From the NCBI GenBank assembly GCA_025936825.1, contig JAICSO010000002.1, positions 248,001 to 312,000 on the forward strand: a stretch of 64,000 bases of DNA, written 5' to 3'. Below are positions 35,495 through 42,990 of the stretch, one piece after another. Position numbers and translations under genes: made by a program. Origin of the DNA: Terriglobales bacterium (GTDB taxonomy: Bacteria; Acidobacteriota; Terriglobia; Terriglobales; Acidobacteriaceae). The notes beneath the pieces are model-generated. The model was not told the DNA's origin and ran no database searches. It was given only the letters and a program-made list of their open reading frames with translations. Every line of letters starts with the position of its first letter. Positions within the stretch are counted from its first letter, which is position 1.

Positions 35495-35951
35495 AGTGTT
35501 GAGCAAAGTCGTCGATCAATTCTGGTGTGCTCGGAAGCACGCCCAGCTGTTGAAAAAAGCCGAGTGATTCCACTAAGACCCAGTCCTCTGCAATTTTGCT
35601 GTTTTCGATGCGGTGTATAGTGATCATGCGAATGCGGAATCTCTTGCCCGTTGGAGGAATTCCCATCTATGGCCCCTCATGCGTGCCTTCCATCACCAGC
35701 TGGCTGACAATGCGGTCTTGTTCAGCGATGGTCTGTTCGACAGTGAAGCGCAAATCGGGAAAGCTCATTATCCAGCCTGAGACGTGTTCCTTCATGGCTT
35801 GAGGCCCGCGCCGAGCAGGTTCGTCCAAAGCACCAGAGCGAAGCTGATGCGTAACGCACTCCTCCGAAAAGATTTCGTCGGCAACTTCGAGTTTGCGAGC
35901 ATTCCACAATTCCTCAACGAACCTGTTGATGATGTGTTTTGCCGGATCCAT
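35475..35951 (-). pseudogene. SnoaL-like ester cyclase interrupted by an in-frame TAG
   Basis: One reading frame covers a full ester cyclase/SnoaL polyketide-cyclase-like protein of about 158 residues. It starts MDPAKHIINRFVEELWNARK (ATG 35951, AAGGAGCG nine bases upstream) and continues FSEECVTHQ, HVSGWIMSFPDLRFTVEQTIAE, and MEGTHEGP. A TAG at 35669-35667 then interrupts the frame, which resumes as MGIPPTGKRFRIRMITIHRIENSKIAEDW. In intact relatives the segment reads G-T-H-x-G-x-(one aromatic or aliphatic residue)-x-G-I-P-P-T-G-K. The stop thus replaces a single codon and nothing is lost on either side. This is a nonsense mutation, a sequencing error or, less likely, readthrough. Confidence 0.75.
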
Positions 35952-35994
35952 TGCGGACGCTCCTTCGAATCCCAGTCCATTTCGCACGCGCAAC

Positions 35995-36040
35995 GAGTCT
36001 CAGTATTGCTCTGAGACTCTGTGCCTCTGTGGTGAAAAAA
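35995..36040. repeat. GAGTCTCAG hairpin plus CTCTGTGCCTCTGTGGTGA words
   Basis: GAGTCTCAG and CTGAGACTC pair in a 9-bp stem (loop TATTGCT), followed by CTCTGTGCCTCTGTGGTGA. The CTCTGTGGTGAA words recur at 44844-44855 opposite complementary GCAGAGGCACAGA at 44759-44770. It lies between the S9 peptidase and the ester cyclase, both leftward. Confidence 0.65.
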
Positions 36041-36045
36041 GGTTT

Positions 36046-38046
36046 TTACTCCGTCAGTTTGCACCCACAGTCCGCAGGTGGAACGTGCGCCTTGAGGAAG
36101 TTCGTCACGCGCTGGTAGGCATCGATCTGGTTTTCAACCTTCGAAAACCCATGGCCTTCGTTCTCGTAGATTCTTGCCTCTGCAACTCCGCCTTGCTTCT
36201 TCACCGCATCAACCACCTGCGTCGTCTCTTCGGGCGGGCACCGAGGATCATGCGCTCCGGCCAGCAGCAACAACGGGGCCTTGATCTTGTCGACGAAGAA
36301 GAACGGCGAGCGTTCACGGAAGAAATCCGGTTTCTTTTCCGGGTCACCCATGGTTGCACGGTCCGATTGCTGCAGGATGGGGTCCTCGTTCTGTATTTCC
36401 GTAAACCAATTCACGAACGGGACAATCGGCACGCCCGCCGCCCATAACTCCGGTGCCCTGGTCACGGCCATCATGCTCAAATACCCGCCATAGCTGCCAC
36501 CCATGACGACCAGCTTCTTTTTGTCGGGATATCCCGTCGCCATCAAGAAGTCGGTAGACGTCAGCACATCCTGCAGATCGCCGCCGCCCATGTCGAATAA
36601 GTTCGCCTGCTGGAATTCTTTGCCGTATCCGGTCGACCCGCGGTAGTTCGGCGCGATCACCATGTATCCCTGATTCACGATGTGCTGGATGAACCGGTTG
36701 AACGAGTTCACCGATTGCGACGCGGGCCCGCCATGAATGTAGACAATGGCTGCGTTTTGCCCGTTGCGTTGCATATTGCGGGGAATATACAGCAGCGCCG
36801 AAATCGTCCATTTGCCGTCACGGCTGGGGTAGTGCACCAGAAAAGGCTCGACAAAATGTGTGGCTGGAATCCCCGCCATCAGCGAGTGCGTGACCTGCGT
36901 CGACTTGCCGGTGGCCATGTGGTACACCCACGCATCATTCGGCGCATTTGGTCCGTTGTGATAGTAGAGAAGTTTTGTGCCGTCGTGGCTGAATGCTGAT
37001 TCTGCTCCGCCGGAGTAGTTCACGCCTTTGGAAAGCGGCATGGACGTATGCCGCCCGGACACCAGATCGTATCGGTATATGTCGGTGTCGCCATCGACAT
37101 CGACAACTAAAACTGCGCTCTTTCCATCCGGCGAAAAGTTTCTCCCGGAAACCTGCCACTTCTCCTGCGTGAGCCAATGAATCTTCTTGGTCGCAATCTT
37201 CAGCAAGCCGGCGTTTTGGTATCCGTTGGCCGCGTCTGACGTGATCAGCAGGGCAGTTCCGTCGGGCGAGAAGTCATTCGCGGAATACAGGCTTTCGCCC
37301 TCATGTGGTGTCAACAGGGTATTCGTGCCCGACGCCACTTCAACCACGTAAATGTGCGAGTTCGTTCCTTTCGCTTCTTCCTGCGTGTAGGCGATGTACT
37401 TTCCGTCTTTCGACCAGACTGGCGTCGTATTCAGCTTGTCCGGCGGCGTGTTGGTCGTCAGGTGCTTGGTTTCGCGCATCAGCGTGTCGAACACATCGAT
37501 CTCATACGAGGACGACGTTTTCGGCTTCACCATGTATGCGAGATACCGTCCATCCGGTGACCATGTCGGACTCTCCTCCGATATTTCCCGCGTCTTGGTA
37601 ACGTTCACCACCTGGCCGGTTTTCGGAGAAACAAAGAAGATGTCCCATTGCTCATCACCGTCGTAGTCAGACTGATACGCGATCCACTTGCCGTCGGGCG
37701 ACCAGGTCGGATGCGTTTGCCGCTGATCGCTGACCGTGAGTTGCGTAGGCCACCCACCATCGGCGGACACGAGCCACAGATTGTTTCGTCCGGAGATATT
37801 CGAAACGAAGACGATGGTCTTTCCATCGGGCGACCATGCGGTGTCCCCGACCTGCCGCGTCATGTACAGGCGCTGAAGAGAGAGGCTCTCTTCTCCTTGC
37901 TCAACATCCGCATCCGGCTTCGCAGTGATCTGCTTGGGATCAGTTATTGATTTCGGTGGGACGATCTGCGAGGCGGCCACGGTGCTCATACAGGCAACCA
38001 TAACAAATCGCAGCAGGATGGCTGGTTTGCCCCAGACTCGACCCAC
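36046..38046 (-). CDS. S9 family prolyl oligopeptidase, exported
   Basis: A 666-residue serine peptidase with a signal peptide (AILLRFVMVACMSTVAASQ). The beta-propeller of PD40/WD40-like repeats (about 55-390) repeats T-W-S-P-D-G-K with variations (DTAWSPDGKTIVFVSN, PTWSPDGKWIAYQSD, PTWSPDGRYLAYMVK). The C-terminal alpha/beta-hydrolase holds the nucleophile in GGSYGGYLSM, the Asp in AGAHDPRCPP and the His in NEGHGFSK. It resembles dipeptidyl- or acylaminoacyl-peptidases that trim short peptides outside the cytoplasm. Length is usual. It may be co-transcribed with the propeller lipoprotein upstream, which ends three bases before its start. Confidence 0.94.
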   Translation of the reverse strand: MGRVWGKPAILLRFVMVACMSTVAASQIVPPKSITDPKQITAKPDADVEQGEESLSLQRLYMTRQVGDTAWSPDGKTIVFVSNISGRNNLWLVSADGGWPTQLTVSDQRQTHPTWSPDGKWIAYQSDYDGDEQWDIFFVSPKTGQVVNVTKTREISEESPTWSPDGRYLAYMVKPKTSSSYEIDVFDTLMRETKHLTTNTPPDKLNTTPVWSKDGKYIAYTQEEAKGTNSHIYVVEVASGTNTLLTPHEGESLYSANDFSPDGTALLITSDAANGYQNAGLLKIATKKIHWLTQEKWQVSGRNFSPDGKSAVLVVDVDGDTDIYRYDLVSGRHTSMPLSKGVNYSGGAESAFSHDGTKLLYYHNGPNAPNDAWVYHMATGKSTQVTHSLMAGIPATHFVEPFLVHYPSRDGKWTISALLYIPRNMQRNGQNAAIVYIHGGPASQSVNSFNRFIQHIVNQGYMVIAPNYRGSTGYGKEFQQANLFDMGGGDLQDVLTSTDFLMATGYPDKKKLVVMGGSYGGYLSMMAVTRAPELWAAGVPIVPFVNWFTEIQNEDPILQQSDRATMGDPEKKPDFFRERSPFFFVDKIKAPLLLLAGAHDPRCPPEETTQVVDAVKKQGGVAEARIYENEGHGFSKVENQIDAYQRVTNFLKAHVPPADCGCKLTE

Positions 38047-38049
38047 GCG

Positions 38050-39333
38050 TCACCGCACAATAGCAGCCGTCGGCTGGGCGCCGAGCGTAATTGAAGATGT
38101 GCTGGGCCGCGAGAGCCTGCCTGTAACGCCTGATCCCGTCGACGACGTGGTATTGTTGACGCGATATATATCGATCTGGGACCCGCCGCTGTCGGGCACC
38201 ATCACAAAACCGCCGTCCGAGGTGATTCCACCCGGACCTGGCGCAGTTCCAGTCGAAACCGTCGCCGGACTTAACGCGGTCAGCAGCCCTGTGGCCGGCG
38301 AGTACTTGAACTGCGAAATCTCATTGGACTGTGTGTCCACGACGTAAACGAAATTCAGCAATGGATGGACGATGAACGATGTAGGCCCGATACCATTGGC
38401 AGAAACCGGAGAACCGCTCACCTGTTGCAGGCTGCCGTCGGCGGTAGGGCAGGTTGGCGTGACTTCGATGCATGCCGAAAAAATTGAAATATTGTTCGAT
38501 AAACCCGAATTAGCAACGAACAGGTTGTCTCCGTCCGATGCCGTGCAATTCGTATTCACCGCGTTCCCGCCGGCGCATTTCGAGAATGCCAAGGCTGAAG
38601 GGCTGGTGCCTGTGCTGTAACTCGCAAATGGCGGAGCTGTGATTGTACCCGCGCTCGTGTCGTAGGAAAACACTGCGACTGTGTTCGTAAACCGGTTCGC
38701 CACATAAAGGAAGTTGCCGACCGGAGCGACCGCAACGTCACTCGGCCCATTGCCGGCAAAATCGCCAGGAACCGTACTCGCAACAGACGAACTCAGTGTC
38801 AGCCCGCTGGTGGAAATCGACAGCACTGAGATTGTGCCTGCGACAGTGCCCACTTGGCCGAGCACTCCCGAGTTGCCTTCATTTGTCACAAAAAGAAAAC
38901 TGCCCTTCGGGTCGACAGCGAGCCCAAGTTGGGATCCCTGCGGGCTGGTCGCCGCCGGAGAAACGACCACAGGATTTCCCAGAGCTTTCAATGTGCCATC
39001 GCTATTGACCGTGAATGCCCGAACCTCATTGCAAAAAGAATTGGAGGCGCCGCAAGTCGAATCGGAAGCATCTATGTTGGCCACGAAAAGATATTTCCGG
39101 TCAGCCGTCATCAACATCTTTGACGGTTGGGCGCCAGATGCTGTTCCATTTCCTACTTGCGAATTCGACCCTGATGATTCGTTGATAGTGAAAGTGGTGA
39201 TCATCTGGTCGCCCGTAGTCGCGACCCAGACGATCCCTGTCCCTGTGACTGCATTCTTGCTGCTCGAGCAGCTGTTGAAAACCAAGAGAGAGGTTACGGC
39301 GAGGGCCAGCGCCCAGCCTGACTTCATGCGCAT
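38050..39333 (-). CDS. Beta-propeller lipoprotein, lactonase/YVTN type
   Basis: About 427 residues. The signal peptide ALALAVTSLLVFNSC ends in a lipobox, so Cys is probably lipidated. The body repeats blades of the 7-bladed lactonase (PF10282)/YVTN group: KYLFVANIDASDSTC, GSFLFVTNEGNSGVLG, NFLYVANRFTNTVAVFSYD, NLFVANSGLSNNISIF and NFVYVVDTQSNEISQFKY. The blades show the V-A-N-x-x-S-N-x-I/V pattern. Some relatives hydrolyse 6-phosphogluconolactone, but exported ones are mainly of unknown use. The start is uncertain: ATG 39333 or 39327 gives the normal signal; a longer frame to 39426 does not. The gene lies three bases upstream of the S9 peptidase. Confidence 0.82.
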   Translation of the reverse strand: MRMKSGWALALAVTSLLVFNSCSSSKNAVTGTGIVWVATTGDQMITTFTINESSGSNSQVGNGTASGAQPSKMLMTADRKYLFVANIDASDSTCGASNSFCNEVRAFTVNSDGTLKALGNPVVVSPAATSPQGSQLGLAVDPKGSFLFVTNEGNSGVLGQVGTVAGTISVLSISTSGLTLSSSVASTVPGDFAGNGPSDVAVAPVGNFLYVANRFTNTVAVFSYDTSAGTITAPPFASYSTGTSPSALAFSKCAGGNAVNTNCTASDGDNLFVANSGLSNNISIFSACIEVTPTCPTADGSLQQVSGSPVSANGIGPTSFIVHPLLNFVYVVDTQSNEISQFKYSPATGLLTALSPATVSTGTAPGPGGITSDGGFVMVPDSGGSQIDIYRVNNTTSSTGSGVTGRLSRPSTSSITLGAQPTAAIVR

Positions 39334-39568
39334 TCTTGTTTCAATCTCCGATTCAGAAGTTGCAGGACGCCAGCTTTTTGCCTTTTGTACCGCGAACATC
39401 GGCTGACTCTTCGCCCCGGACCGCATCGCGCCCTCGGCCGCGAACCACCCCGCGTTCGCGACCTGTTTCCAACGTCAAAGCGCAAACTTGAAAACCTGGA
39501 TTCTGAAAGGCTTACCCCAATTGTGTATCAGGAATGGGCAGAAAAGAGCAAACGCGCTCGCCGCGGCT

Positions 39569-40978
39569 TTAGTTGAGACCTGTGGCCGCAGGCGCTGTCC
39601 GTGTCCGGACTTCCCCTGCAGCGCTGGGCTGCAAGGGAAGCCGGATCTCAACTGACAGCCCACCCTCTGGTAAGTTGGATGCGGTCACCGACCCGCCGTG
39701 CAGCCTCACAGCTTGATCGGTGATCGCTAGACCCAGTCCTACCCCTCCGGTGGATCGACCCCTGGCGTCGTCAATGCGATAAAACGGCTGGAAAATTTTC
39801 TCGAGCGCCTCTTCGGGAACTCCCGGGCCATAGTCGGTCACGTTGATCAGCGCAAGCGTCGAATTCTGACGCTGGATCTTCTCGGCCCGCACCTTTACCG
39901 TCGTACCTTCGCGGGTATAGCGAGTGGCGTTCCGCACTACATTCTCAATGGCCGAACGCAGGAGGGCGGGATCGCCCTCGACAGACAGTTCGTCCAGGAT
40001 CTCCGCCTCGACTCGGCAATCCCGTGCCTGGGCTTCAAAGTCGGCGTCGCGCGCGACCTCCTCAACGATGTCTTCCAAGTGAACCGTTACCTTCTTCACG
40101 GTACCCGCACCACTCTCCAGCCGTGCAATCGTGGTCAGGCTGCCGATGAGTTCGTTCATACGGCTCGCTTCGAGGCTGATACGGTCCAGAACTCCTACCG
40201 CCTCGGTACCCGTCCTCTGCCGTGCCAGTTCCAGCGCTACCGTCATTCTTGCCAGCGGAGAGCGCAATTCGTGGGAAATGTCTTTTAACAATCGCGATTG
40301 CGCGTTAACCAGTTTTTCGATCTGTTCAGCCATGGTGTCGAAGTCGTGCACGAGTTGCGAGACTTCGTCCTTGGATCGCCCGATCTTGCCAACACGTGCT
40401 GAGAGATCGCCGGTGGCCAGTTTTTGCGCTGCTTTTCGCAGCCGGAGGATGGGTGAGGTCAAATAACCCGCGAGAAAGTAGCAGACCAGCCCCGAGGAGA
40501 GAACTGCGATCAGAATTCCAAGACCGGGTACCCCTCCCGGCCCGAACATTGCATTCTGCCCGGGCGGCAACTCTGTCACCAGCGTGTAATGGCGCCCATC
40601 AGGTCCGGTTCCTTCCGTCTTTAACATCTGGAAATGCGGATTGATGCGGCCCAGAAACGTATCCGCCGTTCGTCGTTTTCCGTGGAAGGTCTCTGTGAAC
40701 CAGGGCCGCACGGGGTGGGCAACCACGGGTCCGTGCTCGTCGAACAGCATCGAGTGAACATGCTGGTTATCTCGCAGATATCGTAGGTACTCCTCTAGTC
40801 GCCCAGTCCCGCCATTGCAGTACGCGTCGGCTGCTTCGTCCAGAAATCGTGGTTGCAGCGCTTCAATGGCGGAGAGCTTCCGCTCGGGGCGCATGGCGAC
40901 GGTCACAAGGATTGCCAACGCCACAAAGAGAGCTTGCGCCAACCAGAATGAAAGGAAGATTTTGACGAACAGTCTCAT
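39569..40978 (-). CDS. Sensor histidine kinase, CpxA-like
   Basis: A 469-residue membrane kinase. Transmembrane helix 1 is at about 8-29, a periplasmic sensor at 30-150, and helix 2 at about 151-173 (GLGILIAVLSSGLVCYFLAGYL). A HAMP domain (SPILRLRKAAQKLATGDLSARV) follows. The HisKA phospho-acceptor is His236 in LLKDISHELRSPLARM. The HATPase has N-box NVVRNATRYT, G1 DYGPGVP and G2 STGGVGLGLAI. HAMP and dimerisation motifs are closest to CpxA. Its ATG overlaps the regulator stop by four bases. Divergence from a CpxP/Spy gene supports an envelope-stress role. Confidence 0.92.
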   Translation of the reverse strand: MRLFVKIFLSFWLAQALFVALAILVTVAMRPERKLSAIEALQPRFLDEAADAYCNGGTGRLEEYLRYLRDNQHVHSMLFDEHGPVVAHPVRPWFTETFHGKRRTADTFLGRINPHFQMLKTEGTGPDGRHYTLVTELPPGQNAMFGPGGVPGLGILIAVLSSGLVCYFLAGYLTSPILRLRKAAQKLATGDLSARVGKIGRSKDEVSQLVHDFDTMAEQIEKLVNAQSRLLKDISHELRSPLARMTVALELARQRTGTEAVGVLDRISLEASRMNELIGSLTTIARLESGAGTVKKVTVHLEDIVEEVARDADFEAQARDCRVEAEILDELSVEGDPALLRSAIENVVRNATRYTREGTTVKVRAEKIQRQNSTLALINVTDYGPGVPEEALEKIFQPFYRIDDARGRSTGGVGLGLAITDQAVRLHGGSVTASNLPEGGLSVEIRLPLQPSAAGEVRTRTAPAATGLN

Positions 40979-41712
40979 CGAACCGCGCTCTTTTTAGTCG
41001 AGTTCGTCGAATTCGTCGGGCGTGACAGCGCAAAAATGTAGCCTGACCCGCGGATCGTCTTAATGTGCTCTTCGCCGTCGGAATCTTCGAGCTTGCGCCG
41101 AATCTTGCTCACATGCATGTCGATGCTGCGATCAAACGGAGAGAATTTCCGGCCGAGCACTTCGTCCACCAAGTCCTCCCGCGTTACCACTCGTCCGGCT
41201 TCGCGAAGCAGGACTTGCAGCAGGCTGAATTCGACGGAGGTCAACTCCACCGGCTTTCCTCTATGCAACACTGTGCGGGTTGCGGGATCGAGTTCTACGT
41301 CGCCAACACGAATCACGTCCGGAACGGAAGCTTCGCCGTGCCCGCGTGTGCGCCGCAAGACAGCGCGGATTCTAGCCACCAGCTCTCGGGGATTAAAAGG
41401 CTTTGGAAGATAGTCGTCCGCGCCGATTTCTAAGCCCACAATGCGATCCACATCTTCTCCTCGAGCCGTGAGCAATACGACGGGCAGCCGCGAAGTGTCG
41501 CGAATTTTTCGCAGGACGTCGAAGCCATTCATGCCGGGCAGCATGACATCAAGTACAGCCATCATGTGCTCGCCGCTCATCGCGCGCGAAAGCCCACTTC
41601 TGCCGTCGTGAACGCATTCGACCTGAAAACCTTCCGGCCGCAGGTATTCACTCACCAGCGAGCAAAGCTCCACATCGTCATCGATTACGAGAATCCGGTC
41701 CACGTTTTTCAT
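40975..41712 (-). CDS. OmpR-family response regulator, CpxR-like
   Basis: A 245-residue regulator. The receiver domain has acidic pocket DDD at 11-13, phospho-acceptor Asp55 in VLDVMLPG, the Thr in LLTARG and the Lys in YLPKPFNP. The winged-helix DNA-binding domain (about 135-230) has LTSVEFSLLQVLLREAGRVVTREDL and the recognition region RSIDMHVSKIRRKLE. The start at ATG 41712 is preferred because the longer frame would run through the CpxR box at 41770-41784. A Ser/Thr/Asn-rich tail follows the domain. It is translationally coupled to the kinase gene by ATGA. Confidence 0.92.
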   Translation of the reverse strand: MKNVDRILVIDDDVELCSLVSEYLRPEGFQVECVHDGRSGLSRAMSGEHMMAVLDVMLPGMNGFDVLRKIRDTSRLPVVLLTARGEDVDRIVGLEIGADDYLPKPFNPRELVARIRAVLRRTRGHGEASVPDVIRVGDVELDPATRTVLHRGKPVELTSVEFSLLQVLLREAGRVVTREDLVDEVLGRKFSPFDRSIDMHVSKIRRKLEDSDGEEHIKTIRGSGYIFALSRPTNSTNSTKKSAVR

Positions 41713-41769
41713 TCTATTCGCCCGGCATGGCGCGCCCAGTAAAGAATCGTCAAATCCCAAGGCCTTGAT

Positions 41770-41784
41770 TTTACAAATATTTAC
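41770..41784 (-). promoter_or_regulatory. CpxR box (GTAAA-N5-GTAAA) plus extra half-site
   Basis: On the minus strand GTAAATATTTGTAAA matches the enterobacterial CpxR consensus GTAAA-N5-GTAAA exactly. A third GTAAA on the same strand lies at 41801-41805, two helical turns away. The site is 58 bases upstream of the regulator start and 100 bases upstream of the CpxP-like start. One operator could serve both directions and give autoregulation. Confidence 0.7.
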
Positions 41785-41883
41785 TCGAATTCGCGCACTC
41801 TTTACCATCAAAATCCCTCGTTCCGTGTTTCTATTCTAGGAAGACACAATCTCGGCAGGCAGTCGAGACTTTAGGAGGACGCA

Positions 41884-42399
41884 GTGAAATCCAAATTTGC
41901 AAAAACCGCTCTCTATACCGTGCTGGGGTTGGCACTCGTGGCCGGAATCGCATTCGCTGAACAAGAAGGCGGCGCAGGCATGCACCATGGCATGCGCGGC
42001 ATGCACCGGTTCGGTGGCGATCCAGGAATGGCCATGATGCTCCACCGGCTGAACCTCACCGAAGATCAGAAGGCGCAAGTCAAAAAGATTTTCGAAGCAG
42101 AAAAGCCCACCATGCAGCCGCTTCACCAGCAGGAGTTCCTGGCGCATCAGCAGATGATGCAACTGATTACCAGCGGCAACTTCGATCAGGCGAAAGCCAC
42201 TGCAATTGCCACTCAGGAAGCCCAAACCCACATTCAGATGGAAGTGGAACACGCGAAAATCCACGCCCAGATTTATCAGCTGCTCGATTCCACCCAGAAA
42301 GCCAAAGTTGCTGACATGATGGCCAAGCACCAGGAACGCATGCAGCAGCACATGCAGAAGCAAGGTGGCGAGGATCAGCCTGCTCCACCAGCGCAGTAA
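41884..42399 (+). CDS. Spy/CpxP-family periplasmic protein
   Basis: A 171-residue protein with a signal peptide (KFAKTALYTVLGLALVAGIAFA). A His/Met-rich segment (GMHHGMRGMHRF, GMAMMLHR) that could bind metal follows. The Spy/CpxP helical fold has its LTxxQ motif as LNLTEDQKAQVKKIF near residue 58 and a second, degenerate one as LDSTQKAKVADMM. The C-terminus is Gln/His-rich. CpxP damps the Cpx sensor and Spy acts as a periplasmic chaperone. Divergence from the CpxR/CpxA pair with a shared CpxR box makes this the accessory protein of the system. TAGGAGGACGCA precedes the ATG. Confidence 0.9.
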   Translation: MKSKFAKTALYTVLGLALVAGIAFAEQEGGAGMHHGMRGMHRFGGDPGMAMMLHRLNLTEDQKAQVKKIFEAEKPTMQPLHQQEFLAHQQMMQLITSGNFDQAKATAIATQEAQTHIQMEVEHAKIHAQIYQLLDSTQKAKVADMMAKHQERMQQHMQKQGGEDQPAPPAQ

Positions 42400-42446
42400 A
42401 GGCTCAGTTGATAGGACGTTAATCAGCAGGCCGCAACATTCGGGAG

Positions 42447-42467
42447 GGCACGGCTTACAGCCGTGCC
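42447..42467. repeat. Stem-loop GGCACGGCT/AGCCGTGCC
   Basis: A perfect 9-bp stem with a 3-base loop (TAC), 48 bases after the CpxP-like stop. GCCTTTCC follows, so weak termination is possible. The type resembles the 31467-31488 stem-loop. Confidence 0.6.
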
Positions 42468-42532
42468 GCCTTTCCGAAGGATCGATTCAACGCTTGGTTG
42501 TGCGTCGCGCCAAACCCGTGGAGAAGTTCGAA

Positions 42533-42754
42533 ATGATTAACACCGCTGCTAAGAAGGATTTCGTCAGCATCGTAGCCAATGAAATTTCGTCCGGCATCGA
42601 TCGTGCGCTGGCTTACTGGCTCGGACGCATTGAAGTCGAGTTGGTGGACCGCAGCATTACTACGGCCCAACGAGAAGCTGCCATCCAAGCCATTCTTCAG
42701 GAATACAAACGATGCCGCAGCAGCCGTGACGAGTTCGGGATGGCTTCCGCCTAA
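42533..42754 (+). CDS. Small conserved hypothetical protein
   Basis: A 73-residue helical protein starting MINTAAKKDFVSIVANEISSGIDRALAYWLGRIEVELVDRSITTAQREAAIQAILQEYKR (described here only in outline; the key features are the amphipathic pattern and the Trp-Leu-Gly-Arg segment). I do not recognise the family. GGAGAAG lies nine bases before the ATG. The longer frame upstream runs through the stem-loop and looks non-coding. A 55-residue membrane protein follows after five bases, so the two may be one unit. Confidence 0.6.
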   Translation: MINTAAKKDFVSIVANEISSGIDRALAYWLGRIEVELVDRSITTAQREAAIQAILQEYKRCRSSRDEFGMASA

Positions 42755-42759
42755 ATCCA

Positions 42760-42927
42760 ATGACCTCCGACGCCTTCATTTCCTGGCTGCTTCACTCTGA
42801 CTGGTACCTCGTCGGCGGATGGATCTTGGTGCTAGCTGTTGCCGTCGTTGTCACGTTTATTGATCTCCCGATGACCCTGTTTGGCTCCCGCCGTTCGCGG
42901 GCTAGCAGTGTTCCACCCGAATCCTGA
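42760..42927 (+). CDS. Small single-span membrane protein (55 residues)
   Basis: An open frame from ATG 42760 to TGA 42925-42927. It starts MTSDAFISWLLHSDWY, has one membrane helix (VGGWILVLAVAVVVTFIDLP) and ends in a short basic and polar tail (SRRSRASS). It is five bases after the preceding small gene and ends 63 bases before the ABC exporter. There is no strong ribosome binding site. The clean amphipathic layout supports coding, but the function is unknown. Confidence 0.5.
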   Translation: MTSDAFISWLLHSDWYLVGGWILVLAVAVVVTFIDLPMTLFGSRRSRASSVPPES

Positions 42928-42990
42928 TTTGACCGCCGGCTGTAACCCGCATTCTGCACCCGGCGCTGCTAAAATCTCATCTACTACCTC

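Noticed and set aside
35667-35669. TAG in the ester cyclase as pyrrolysine or selenocysteine codon
   Set aside because: Amber is not a selenocysteine codon, and the replaced residue is not Cys; nothing suggests pyrrolysine use.
39385-39576. 63-codon frame between the propeller lipoprotein and the kinase
   Set aside because: No start signal, no conservation cues; the 235-base gap looks non-coding.
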